This document shows positions 1 through 5,629 of a stretch of DNA of 46,304 bases, piece after piece. This stretch comes from a virus. The stretch's first letter is position 1. Every line of letters starts with the position of its first letter. The notes under the pieces are model-generated. The model made no database searches and had not been told where the DNA came from. It saw nothing but the letters and a program-made list of their open reading frames with translations. Location: IMG/VR virus record IMGVR_UViG_3300036832_000568, positions 1 through 46,304 of that record. One strand, written 5' to 3'. The translations under genes and the position numbers were made by a program.

Positions 1-127
1 AACATCTTCTTGCTGATAAAGGATGCGGAAGCGGTCGGCGCGGTTCTCCATGATTCCGGCCAACTTCTTCCACGACAAACGACGCGGATAAAGAAGGCAG
101 CCCTTGGGGTATGGCGGTGAGCTCGCC
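1..127. repeat. Left copy of 127-bp terminal direct repeat
   Basis: These 127 bases are identical to 46178-46304. Because the terminase frame runs through the join, this is the overlap of a circular or circularly permuted molecule. A length of exactly 127 matches a k-mer size commonly used by short-read assemblers, so it is probably an assembly overlap rather than a packaged terminal repeat. Confidence 0.97.
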
Positions 128-1299
128 TTGTGACCGGCCGCCCCTTGGCACTTCTCCTCATAGTGCGCCTTGAACTTCACATGGTGGTACTTCGCCACGA
201 AGCCCGCCGGGTTTTCTTCGTCCTCGTCCTCGTCGGTCTCATAGAGCGGGACCCTCATGTCGAGGCAATACCGATACAGATCCTCGGCCCCGATCCTCTG
301 GCCCTGCAGAATCAAAAGTCCACCCGGCTCCAAACGTGACTCGGCCACGTCGCCCCACCAGGCCCGCTGATAATCGACTTGTTCGAGCGTTCTTGTTTTC
401 GTTGGGTCAACAACGTCGTCCCAGATAACCAGGTCGTACCGTCCACCGAGAAACCCGGAGTCCATCCCGAAGGCAGACCAGGTGGGCTCTTTCTCAGAGA
501 TTGCCACTCCCGACTCCTGCATAACGATGAACTGTTCGGCCGTCCACAAGTCACGTTCCACTGGCTTGAACCGGCCGTAATCACTAGCCAAGGTCGTTTC
601 GGCGTCAAGGGCTCGTCCCTTCTCTCGCTCCATGAGCTCGGCCTTCTCGGGAACAGAGCGCTCGAAGGCGCGCCGAAGACGACCGACATACCAAGAGGCT
701 TGCTTGGCGGTGCGGCTTCCGATCAAGCCACGGATGGCGCGGTTGCGACACGTCATCCACGCCGCCAGGTCCATCGTGAACAGCGTGCTCTTACCAGAGC
801 CCGGTGGCGCGTTCACCACCAGATACTCCTCGTCGTCGGTGTCTAAAAGCTCAACGACTTTTTCCGCCGCCATCTCCTGCCACGGCGTCGCAATACGTCC
901 GAAGTACCGTCGTTGGAAATACCCAAAGTCGTCAAGCGCCCGCCTGGCGTCATCACTCAACTCGGCGCGAGTACGTGGTGAGGGCTGAAAGGAAATAGCC
1001 CGGTTGTTCTGCTCCTCAGTGTGGAGATGCGCCTCCCGGCCGACGATGCGATTCGCCGTGGCTGTGGAAAACCCCGCGATGCGGGCGGCTTGAGCTCGGG
1101 GATACCCGGCGTCGATGCGCTCCCAGAAGATGCGTTTTTGCGTCGGCGTCACCGGAGCCTTGCCCCACGGCTTACGGGCGTCGGACTCCTTGCCTATAGG
1201 TGGCCGACCAGGCTTAACCGGCTCCTCACCCTTCTTTGGACGACCCGGCCTCGGACGGAGATTCTCGATATTGCCAGGATTATTGATCCGTCCATCCAT
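1..1299 (-). CDS. terL: Terminase large subunit, N-terminal HTH and ATPase part (continues across the contig join)
   Basis: This is the DNA-packaging motor ATPase. I translated the minus strand from the ATG at 1299-1297; the frame stays open to base 1 and continues in frame at 46177, giving about 671 aa in total. Residues about 54-88 form a helix-turn-helix (FWERIDAGYPRAQAA then IAGFSTATANRIVG). Walker A is PPGSGKST at about 163-170 and Walker B is LVIWDDVVD at about 288-296, both typical of large terminases. No strong Shine-Dalgarno sequence precedes the ATG, and an in-frame stop lies just upstream of it. The N-terminal HTH is unusual for a large subunit and could replace a separate small terminase, which I do not find. 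The nuclease half is listed at 45461-46304. Family identity is secure; the role of the HTH is inference. Confidence 0.93.
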   Translation of the reverse strand, partial: MDGRINNPGNIENLRPRPGRPKKGEEPVKPGRPPIGKESDARKPWGKAPVTPTQKRIFWERIDAGYPRAQAARIAGFSTATANRIVGREAHLHTEEQNNRAISFQPSPRTRAELSDDARRALDDFGYFQRRYFGRIATPWQEMAAEKVVELLDTDDEEYLVVNAPPGSGKSTLFTMDLAAWMTCRNRAIRGLIGSRTAKQASWYVGRLRRAFERSVPEKAELMEREKGRALDAETTLASDYGRFKPVERDLWTAEQFIVMQESGVAISEKEPTWSAFGMDSGFLGGRYDLVIWDDVVDPTKTRTLEQVDYQRAWWGDVAESRLEPGGLLILQGQRIGAEDLYRYCLDMRVPLYETDEDEDEENPAGFVAKYHHVKFKAHYEEKCQGAAGHKASSPPYPKGCLLYPRRLSWKKLAGIMENRADRFRILYQQEDV

Positions 1300-1335
1300 G
1301 CCGTTGAGCAGGATATATCCGCCAGCTCAGAAATA

Positions 1336-1372
1336 ACAGAACCCCAACCACACGCGATGGCCGGGGTTCTGT
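1336..1372 (-). terminator. Terminator-like hairpin directly upstream of terL
   Basis: The arms ACAGAACCCC (1336-1345) and GGGGTTCTGT (1363-1372) pair perfectly over 10 bp around a 17-base loop. Read leftward, the stem is followed by TTATTTC, a weak T-rich tail. It ends 36 bases before the terminase ATG, so it would block read-through from the membrane-protein genes into terL unless antiterminated. Confidence 0.55.
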
Positions 1373-1378
1373 CTGTTC

Positions 1379-1401
1379 GCTAGGGAAAGCAAACGCTGAT
1401 G
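1379..1401 (+). promoter_or_regulatory. Orphan copy of the GCTAGGGAAAG leader motif
   Basis: GCTAGGGAAAG occurs here exactly as it does before several early genes, with an ATG 20 bases downstream at 1399-1401. That ATG opens only a four-codon frame (ATG AGT GTA GCG TGA). It may be a remnant of a lost gene, a tiny leader peptide, or a sign that the motif has a role beyond translation. Confidence 0.45.
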
Positions 1402-1445
1402 AGTGTAGCGTGACCCCGCTGGTTTAGCCGGTTCCAAAAACGGCG

Positions 1446-1484
1446 CTGCCCCACCATCGGAGCACCCTCTCCGGTGTGGGGCAG
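1446..1484 (-). terminator. Strong leftward intrinsic terminator
   Basis: An outer 9-bp stem (CTGCCCCAC with GTGGGGCAG) encloses an inner 5-bp stem (CGGAG with CTCCG). On the minus strand the hairpin is followed within six bases by TTTTT (complement of AAAAA at 1437-1441). It lies downstream of the two small membrane-protein genes and probably ends their transcript. Confidence 0.65.
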
Positions 1485-1546
1485 TGACCGTGAAAAGTCG
1501 GACACTGACGAGGGTGAGCCGTCGTGGCCGACGCAACAGAGATTAC

Positions 1547-1591
1547 CCACAGCTTCCCCACAACATGCGGACACTGGGGAAAATCCTGTGG
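1547..1591. other. Nested inverted repeat in the 1300-1623 gap
   Basis: CCACAG (1547-1552) pairs with CTGTGG (1586-1591), and TTCCCCA (1554-1560) pairs with TGGGGAA (1575-1581). The flank reads TTACCCACA, close to a DnaA box, but this is weak evidence. The remainder of the 324-base gap from 1300 to 1623 holds the two terminator-like hairpins and the orphan leader motif; I see no gene in it. Confidence 0.4.
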
Positions 1592-1623
1592 AGTCCCTGT
1601 GCAAGAACCCGCTGACCAGCTTC

Positions 1624-1824
1624 TTAGGGCGCCCGCTCGTGGCCGATGTAGGTCACGCCACCCGCCCCGAGAGCGAGCCCAGTCAAAAGATCGACCAGGT
1701 AACTCAGAAACGATGCCATGAACCAGGTGTACCACCAGACGCTAAAGAGCTGCATCGAATCGCTCGCACTGGCGATGATGCCGAAGACGATGAGCACGAT
1801 GGCTCCGACGAGAAAAATCCGCAT
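1624..1824 (-). CDS. Small membrane protein with two TM segments, holin-like
   Basis: The product is 66 aa. A hydrophobic segment (residues about 3-19, FLVGAIVLIVFGIIASA) is followed by an aromatic stretch and a second hydrophobic segment (about 36-60) with a short polar tail. The start is well supported: AAGGAGA lies five bases before the ATG. It sits nine bases after the neighbouring membrane-protein gene in what looks like a two-gene operon ahead of terL. Size and topology suit a holin or holin partner, but many small phage membrane proteins look alike and the endolysin is about 11 kb away on the other strand, so function is inferred. Confidence 0.7.
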   Translation of the reverse strand: MRIFLVGAIVLIVFGIIASASDSMQLFSVWWYTWFMASFLSYLVDLLTGLALGAGGVTYIGHERAP

Positions 1825-1833
1825 GGTGTCTCC

Positions 1834-2028
1834 TTACCCCTTGCCGTTGCCATTTTTGCCATTACTAAGCGGCAACACGATCACCACCACGGCCAAACCG
1901 CCCAGCAGCGCGATCACCGCCAAAATGTCCGAGCTGGAGTCGCGGTTCAAAACCCAGACAACGATCGCCAAGGCCAGCATGGCCGCACCAAGGAGAATCA
2001 TCACCGCCAACTGCTTCGCCCTGGTCAC
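1834..2028 (-). CDS. Small membrane protein with two TM segments
   Basis: The product is 64 aa from a GTG at 2028, with hydrophobic segments at about residues 8-26 and 36-53 and a basic, Gly/Asn-rich tail (NGKNGNGKG). An internal ATG (MILLGAA) is an alternative start. The start codon lies only 13 bases past a strong terminator-like hairpin (2042-2084), so transcription from the control region would have to read through that hairpin. Paired with the next gene, it may form a holin/antiholin-like couple, but I recognise no family. Confidence 0.6.
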   Translation of the reverse strand: MTRAKQLAVMILLGAAMLALAIVVWVLNRDSSSDILAVIALLGGLAVVVIVLPLSNGKNGNGKG

Positions 2029-2041
2029 AGTCCACGATACA

Positions 2042-2084
2042 AAGGAAAAGCCCCTGGCGGCGGGATGCCCAGGGGCCTTTCCTT
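2042..2084. terminator. Bidirectional terminator-like hairpin at the head of the late operon
   Basis: A 16-base left arm (2042-2057) and right arm (2069-2084) pair with one mismatch around an 11-base loop. On the minus strand the GCCCCTGG/CCAGGGGC core is followed by TTTTCCTTT, a classic intrinsic terminator. On the plus strand it is followed by TTTCCTT. It separates the control region from the late genes and is a candidate site for antitermination. Confidence 0.75.
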
Positions 2085-2724
2085 GTGTCCAGTGTTTACA
2101 GAGAGACCCCCAGAGATGACCAAATCCTCGGAGCCATTGTCAGCCTAACAAAGCAACAGCCCCACCGGGGAGATGGGGCCGTTGCACTTGATGGGGGATG
2201 TGTACTCGTCGTGTCGGAACAAGAACACCCTTCATGTGGAGGTACAGCACTTGAAGTGTCGCAAAAGTTGGAGCAAGATGCAACGGAGTGTCGGGTCAAT
2301 AACAAACCCTTTCATGCGAACCCAGGTGCGTACTTCCCTGGAGGACGAGACCCTCGGATACGAGGTTTGCGATCGCGCATCTAAGACGTGGGATGCGAGC
2401 TGCGGCAAGATGCAGCCTGTGGAAAACTCAGGTGAGGATGATTGGGGAGAGTCCTGCACAAATCCTGCGTTCGCTACCGCTCACTTTCGTCTCCGAGAGT
2501 TTGTGCTCGGTCCCTTGCCATACGGACAAGGAACCTGCGCGTCAAAACGTACCTGCGACTCATAGCCCAAATAGTCCGCCGGACCCGTACAGTGGGGTGT
2601 AAACTTGCTGGTCAGAAGGATATGACCCCTGGTTGGGTGATTTTCGGCGGCCACCTATTACAACTGTTACTTGTGGGGCGGGTGGGCACATACCCGGTCA
2701 GAAATAGCCGTTGCTAAACAAATA

Positions 2725-2741
2725 TGATGACATAGTCATCA
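2725..2741. promoter_or_regulatory. Palindromic operator-like site 1
   Basis: TGATGAC and GTCATCA form a perfect 7-bp inverted repeat around ATA. It overlaps TATGAT (2723-2728), a good -10-like hexamer, although I see no matching -35. A repressor bound here would cover that promoter. Confidence 0.5.
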
Positions 2742-2779
2742 ATGAGGCCCAAACAGAGCAGATTCAGCTTATGGTCTGA

Positions 2780-2803
2780 AATAGCAGATATACATCTGCT
2801 ATT
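2780..2803. promoter_or_regulatory. Palindromic operator-like site 2
   Basis: AATAGCAGAT and ATCTGCTATT are perfect 10-bp inverted repeats with a 4-base spacer (ATAC). The length and short spacer are typical of a dimeric repressor site. It lies 39 bases to the right of site 1, with a different sequence. Confidence 0.6.
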
Positions 2804-2849
2804 GATGGGTCGTGAGCTGGACTTTCCTCATGACTCGCGCATCGTCATG

Positions 2850-2867
2850 TTATGAGCTAGCTCATAA
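2850..2867. promoter_or_regulatory. Perfect 18-bp palindrome, operator-like site 3
   Basis: TTATGAGCTAGCTCATAA is its own reverse complement. Imperfectly complementary flanks (GCATCGTCATG on the left, GACATGCGACG on the right) could extend it into a longer cruciform. It marks the left edge of the hairpin-rich block. Confidence 0.55.
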
Positions 2868-3005
2868 GACATGCGACGCGCATCATGATCGCGGCATGTC
2901 ACGCTCTCGCAGATCTTGCCCGCGGTACATGAGAGGCTGCATCGAAGGTGCAGCGAACTGGGGTTGCAGCGAGAAAGTACTCCCGTAGGGAGTAGAAAAA
3001 AGAGC

Positions 3006-3034
3006 TTGACACCGACGGCGATCCGTGTTTCGAT
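3006..3034 (+). promoter_or_regulatory. Candidate rightward early promoter
   Basis: TTGACA (3006-3011) is a perfect -35 hexamer; 17 bases later TTCGAT (3029-3034) is a poor -10. It points toward the first rightward gene at 3099. A similar CTTGACAC box precedes ssb. Confidence 0.4.
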
Positions 3035-3098
3035 GGAGTCAGCGTCGAACGGCGCTAAGCCCCGAAGGGGCTGCTAGGGAAAGCGGAGGTCACCGAAG

Positions 3099-3776
3099 GT
3101 GGCTACTACAAAGCAACGCCAGCCGAAGGCTGGAGAAAGCCTCAAAGACCTGCAAGCGGGACTTGAGGACGGCTCGCTGTCGAAGACAGCGGTGGAGCGA
3201 GTGTTGACTCGGCGCTTGGCATCGAAGATGCCAGGGACGGCGATTCATGGTCGGACGACGAAGTCGTTGGCCAATCTCAAGGCAGGGCGCCCGCTCGACC
3301 AAAATGTCTGGCCGACGAAGCCGAAGGCTTCGCCAAAGCCGAAGCGGCGGACCAACAGCAAGGCTGTTGAGAGCACCAGCGAAGCTGGTGTGTCACTCAG
3401 CGATGTCCATGACATCGTCGCCAAGACGGTTGCTGAAAGCAACCGAGGCATCCTCAATGAGATCGCCATCATGATGGAGACCATGCGAGGCACTGCTCCT
3501 GAGGCTGAGGACGTCATCGAAGATGACGAGGAGGCTGAGGACGTCATCGAAGATGAGGCCGAGGTTGGTGGGGTCCAAAGGACCCTCGTGACCACGTTGG
3601 TCGTCGGTTCCGACGACGAGCCTTACGCCGTCAAGGTCTGGAGCTTCACCGAAGGTGAGGAGCACCCAGAAAACGCCGTAGGCGTTGACGACGACGGCTT
3701 CATGGTCAACGACCAGGGTGACTACGTCAACCCTGACGGCAGCATCGAAGCGGCGGAGTACAACTCCGCCAAGTAG
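3099..3776 (+). CDS. Unknown protein with basic N-terminus and acidic repeat
   Basis: First gene of the rightward arm, 225 aa, starting at GTG 3099 with GGAGGT eight bases upstream and a GCTAGGGAAAG leader at 3073-3083. The N-terminal third is basic and Lys/Pro-rich (PTKPKASPKPKRR near residues 72-84), a possible DNA- or RNA-binding tail. A strongly acidic middle contains the tandem repeat EAEDVIEDDE / EAEDVIEDEA (about residues 135-154), encoded by a 30-bp tandem duplication (3501-3560). The C-terminal part (TLVVGSDDEPYAVKVWSF) looks folded. The whole gene is threaded with hairpins that fall in different codon phases. I recognise no family. Confidence 0.75.
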   Translation: MATTKQRQPKAGESLKDLQAGLEDGSLSKTAVERVLTRRLASKMPGTAIHGRTTKSLANLKAGRPLDQNVWPTKPKASPKPKRRTNSKAVESTSEAGVSLSDVHDIVAKTVAESNRGILNEIAIMMETMRGTAPEAEDVIEDDEEAEDVIEDEAEVGGVQRTLVTTLVVGSDDEPYAVKVWSFTEGEEHPENAVGVDDDGFMVNDQGDYVNPDGSIEAAEYNSAK

Positions 3777-3885
3777 GCCAACATGCCTGCAGGATCATGA
3801 GCTGGCTTCGGTCGGCTCATGGTCCGACAGGCCACTCTCGTAGAGAGTGTGTCAGCAAAAAACCACATGCTAGGGAGGCATACAC

Positions 3886-4071
3886 ATGAGGAAGTTCGAG
3901 TGCCAGTCCTGTGGACTGGTTCAAGAGGCGTTGGCCGACGCCGTAGGGCATAAATGCCCTAGCAATCGGTCGAAATGGACCACGTTCAAGCAGGTCGCTG
4001 GACCTTCGGTCCAGGCTCGGGCCAAGTCTGACTCCAGGGGAGTCAACAAGCGTCTGGTGGTCACCAAGTGA
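3886..4071 (+). CDS. Small zinc-ribbon-like protein
   Basis: The product is 61 aa. It begins with a CxxC knuckle (FECQSCG, Cys6 and Cys9) and has a second half-site GHKC (about residues 21-24), consistent with a one-zinc ribbon, followed by a basic tail. The start is supported by the leader GCTAGGGAGGCA at 3869-3880, 17 bases before the ATG. The stop overlaps the next start (GTGA), and a perfect 8-bp hairpin (4057-4075) spans that junction. A nucleic-acid-binding role is plausible but unproven. Confidence 0.75.
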   Translation: MRKFECQSCGLVQEALADAVGHKCPSNRSKWTTFKQVAGPSVQARAKSDSRGVNKRLVVTK

Positions 4072-4310
4072 CCACACATAACCCCGTTTTCCTCAAGACC
4101 TGCGACCGTCTCTCCGAGACGGCTGACCAGGTCGATCGTCTCATGGACGTAGTCCATAAGTGCCGGGCTGGCTACGCCGATCATGAGTCTCCTCATGATG
4201 CCAACGCCGCCATTTGTTGGGCCGTCTTTGACGACATCTACCGAAAGCTCACGGCGATCCAGACTCAGATCGACCTAGCGGTCGATGACATGACCGAGGA
4301 GCTTGCCTGA
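4068..4310 (+). CDS. Small unknown protein, translationally coupled
   Basis: The product is 80 aa from a GTG that overlaps the stop of the zinc-ribbon gene, so translation is probably coupled. It looks mainly alpha-helical (LSETADQVDRLMDVVHK; IYRKLTAIQTQIDLAVDDM), with an acidic C-terminus and no recognisable motif. Its stop overlaps the next start (TGATG), continuing a tight operon. Hairpins at 4106-4122, 4143-4157, 4180-4199 and 4269-4286 lie inside it. Confidence 0.65.
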   Translation: MTTHNPVFLKTCDRLSETADQVDRLMDVVHKCRAGYADHESPHDANAAICWAVFDDIYRKLTAIQTQIDLAVDDMTEELA

Positions 4311-4873
4311 TGCCGAGCCGCCCGATCATGAGAAAGCCTGCTGTCCCCCCTTCGGGGGGGATGGCATGGCGGCTCGACAAGTTCACTTGTCGCTCATGCC
4401 TGCTGCCAGCCAAGGGCTGGGAGTTCCGCTCTGAGCAGCGGTTCAACCGCTATGCGGTTCGAGGCTTATGCGAGGAGTGCTTCTCGGCCACCATGATGGT
4501 CCGCCGTCATGAGCGGCTCACCGGAGACATGGTCTCCGCTGCCACTCATACCGAGCGCATCTATCATGACCAGCCTCGTCCCTGGCTGGTGCAGCCTTCG
4601 GCTGCGGTCGCACTCTTGGAGCGTCGGCCCCGACGGAGTCGGCCGATTCGGCGCCATGCCTGCGGCACCATCATGACTGGCACGGAGTGCCACTACTGCA
4701 TGAATCGTCCCGACGATTCGGCCTTTGCTACGCAAAGGTACTGCGACATATGTGGCCCATCGTCGCCCCGTAGGGCGACTCATACCAAGCCGGAAAACGG
4801 CTTTGACCTGTGCAAAGCACATTGGACCATCATGAGCCCGGCGATCCGGGCCGAGTACCGGGAGGTCTCATGA
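4310..4873 (+). CDS. Multi-cysteine, probably zinc-binding protein of unknown function
   Basis: The product is 187 aa. Four Cys pairs suggest two or more zinc sites: FTCRSC (about residues 25-29), LCEEC (about 53-57), CGTIMTGTECHYC (about 116-128) and YCDICG (about 144-148), with a further Cys and His in LCKAHW. The start overlaps the previous stop. The stop overlaps the next start as ATGA, which is exactly the loop of a 7-bp hairpin at 4863-4880. At least a dozen hairpins lie within it, including CCCCCC/GGGGGG with a TTC loop at 4345-4359. It may bind nucleic acid or bridge proteins; no family is recognised. Confidence 0.7.
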   Translation: MPSRPIMRKPAVPPSGGMAWRLDKFTCRSCLLPAKGWEFRSEQRFNRYAVRGLCEECFSATMMVRRHERLTGDMVSAATHTERIYHDQPRPWLVQPSAAVALLERRPRRSRPIRRHACGTIMTGTECHYCMNRPDDSAFATQRYCDICGPSSPRRATHTKPENGFDLCKAHWTIMSPAIRAEYREVS

Positions 4874-5058
4874 GAGACCTTCTCGCCCTGGTCGTGGTCG
4901 CCCTGCTGATAGCAGGGCTGGTCATGCTCATCATGCACGGGGTCCACGCCCTACATGGGACTCCAACGACCACCTTGCCTCATGGCAAGCCTTATGGGCC
5001 GCGTGGTACATGGTGTTTCGATCGTCAGATCGACAACTGGGTCCGGTGTCACGCATGA
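4870..5058 (+). CDS. Small single-pass membrane protein
   Basis: The product is 62 aa. One long hydrophobic segment (about residues 3-23, DLLALVVVALLIAGLVMLIM) is followed by a short polar C-terminal part with two Cys (WCFDRQIDNWVRCHA). It starts at the ATGA overlap with the previous gene. A perfect 8-bp hairpin with loop GAT (4900-4918) encodes part of the TM segment. Function unknown. Confidence 0.65.
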   Translation: MRDLLALVVVALLIAGLVMLIMHGVHALHGTPTTTLPHGKPYGPRGTWCFDRQIDNWVRCHA

Positions 5059-5210
5059 CCATCTCTCAGATGGTCCATGTTTGGCATTGGTGCTCGGCTC
5101 ATGGCCGAGATGCCCATTTGGTGCTACTGCACCACCATCATCATGCCGCCTACGTCATGAGATGCTTCGGACGGATCGTGGCAGGGCCACGACCCGGACC
5201 CGACGCATGA
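5055..5210 (+). CDS. Possible small His-rich protein
   Basis: A 51-aa frame starts at ATG 5055, overlapping the preceding stop (ATGA) as elsewhere in this operon. It contains a run of five His (LVLLHHHHHAAYV) and Trp/His-rich sequence (VHVWHWCSAHG). The overlap supports expression; the odd composition and heavy hairpin content (5057-5075, 5093-5109, 5119-5134, 5176-5192) leave it uncertain. Confidence 0.4.
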   Translation: MTISQMVHVWHWCSAHGRDAHLVLLHHHHHAAYVMRCFGRIVAGPRPGPDA

Positions 5211-5629
5211 GACGTACCCTGCCATACCAGGCAGCGACGCGCCCGACCCTGCCATGCCAGATCCAACCGCACCACAACGGGCCGCGCACGTCACCCCGCG
5301 CTCGGCCACCTGCGGCTCATGGTAACTATCGGTTCAAGATGCGTGTCGGCGCATGGTAACGACCTGGGGCGCATCCATGTCGGTGCGCGCTGTTTCATGT
5401 GAAACCCTCAATGTTCCACCGTGTGGCCGCGACACGCGCTACGCATGTTTCGTGGGACATGCAATGCATGACCACAGGTACATGAGCTCGCCATGATAGG
5501 GACGAGAAAGCCCAGCTCAGCGGGGGTCTCGGCAACGGGAGTTGGTTGCCAGGGCTACCCCGGTTCCGGCACGGTGGAGTCGGACCTCGCCGCTCGGCGG
5601 GGTTCCTCGCTAGGGAAAGGACACGCAAC
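5211..5629. other. Non-coding interval with a parS-like palindrome and inverted relatives of the 11-kb repeats
   Basis: I see no gene in these 419 bases. They hold two similar words, CCCTGCCATACCAGG and CCCTGCCATGCCAG (5217-5263), which in reverse complement resemble the GGCATGGCAG words at 10970-11420. They also hold the palindrome at 5391-5406, a GGCAAC/GTTGCC inverted repeat (about 5531-5550), and the leader GCTAGGGAAAGG at 5609-5620 for the next gene. CATG is frequent throughout. Confidence 0.55.
5391..5406. promoter_or_regulatory. parS-like palindrome
   Basis: TGTTTCATGTGAAACC matches the bacterial ParB site TGTTTCACGTGAAACA at 14 of 16 positions. No parA or parB gene is visible in this genome, so if real it would be read by host ParB. 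It could equally be another member of the nearby hairpin family (GTTTCA/TGAAAC). Confidence 0.4.

Larger units (their letters stand above)
2085..3098. other. Divergent non-coding control region
   Basis: About 1 kb lies between the leftward and rightward gene blocks. I find no convincing gene: open frames here lack both a ribosome site and protein-like composition. The right third is dense in palindromes (2725-2741, 2780-2803, 2850-2867, 2978-2994, 3058-3072) and ends in a candidate promoter at 3006-3034. The left part has scattered small hairpins, for example CCTCG/CGAGG at 2352-2365 and GCTGC/GCAGC near 2399. It is the natural place for divergent promoters and possibly a replication origin, but no iterons are visible. 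Confidence 0.7.
2936..5192. repeat. Dense array of about 50 short hairpins, mostly with 3- or 4-base loops
   Basis: Short, mostly perfect inverted repeats (5-8 bp arms, mostly 3- or 4-base loops) occur about every 45 bases, in genes and between them. Stem-loop spans with GAA loops include 3058-3072, 3119-3133, 3175-3191, 3217-3233, 3316-3332, 3374-3390, 3427-3445 and 3512-3528. GTA loops: 2978-2994, 3672-3686, 3833-3849, 4143-4157. Others: 3401-3417, 3571-3585, 3752-3770, 3903-3919, 3944-3961, 3998-4014, 4029-4045, 4057-4075, 4106-4122, 4180-4199, 4269-4286, 4345-4359, 4375-4392, 4406-4420, 4445-4459, 4522-4538, 4591-4605, 4678-4692, 4722-4738, 4762-4779, 4863-4880, 4900-4918, 4974-4989, 5018-5033, 5057-5075, 5119-5134, 5176-5192. 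The arms all differ, so only the architecture is repeated. Function is unknown. Confidence 0.9.

Noticed and set aside
1-127. Biological direct terminal repeat as in T7-like phages
   Set aside because: The repeat lies inside terL and its length equals a common assembler k-mer; a circular overlap is the simpler reading.
2173-2565. 130-codon plus-strand frame in the control region
   Set aside because: No usable ribosome site, composition not protein-like, and the area is rich in regulatory palindromes.
2936-5192. CRISPR array as an explanation for the regularly spaced hairpins
   Set aside because: There is no common repeat sequence and no spacers of constant length; every hairpin has different arms and most lie inside genes.
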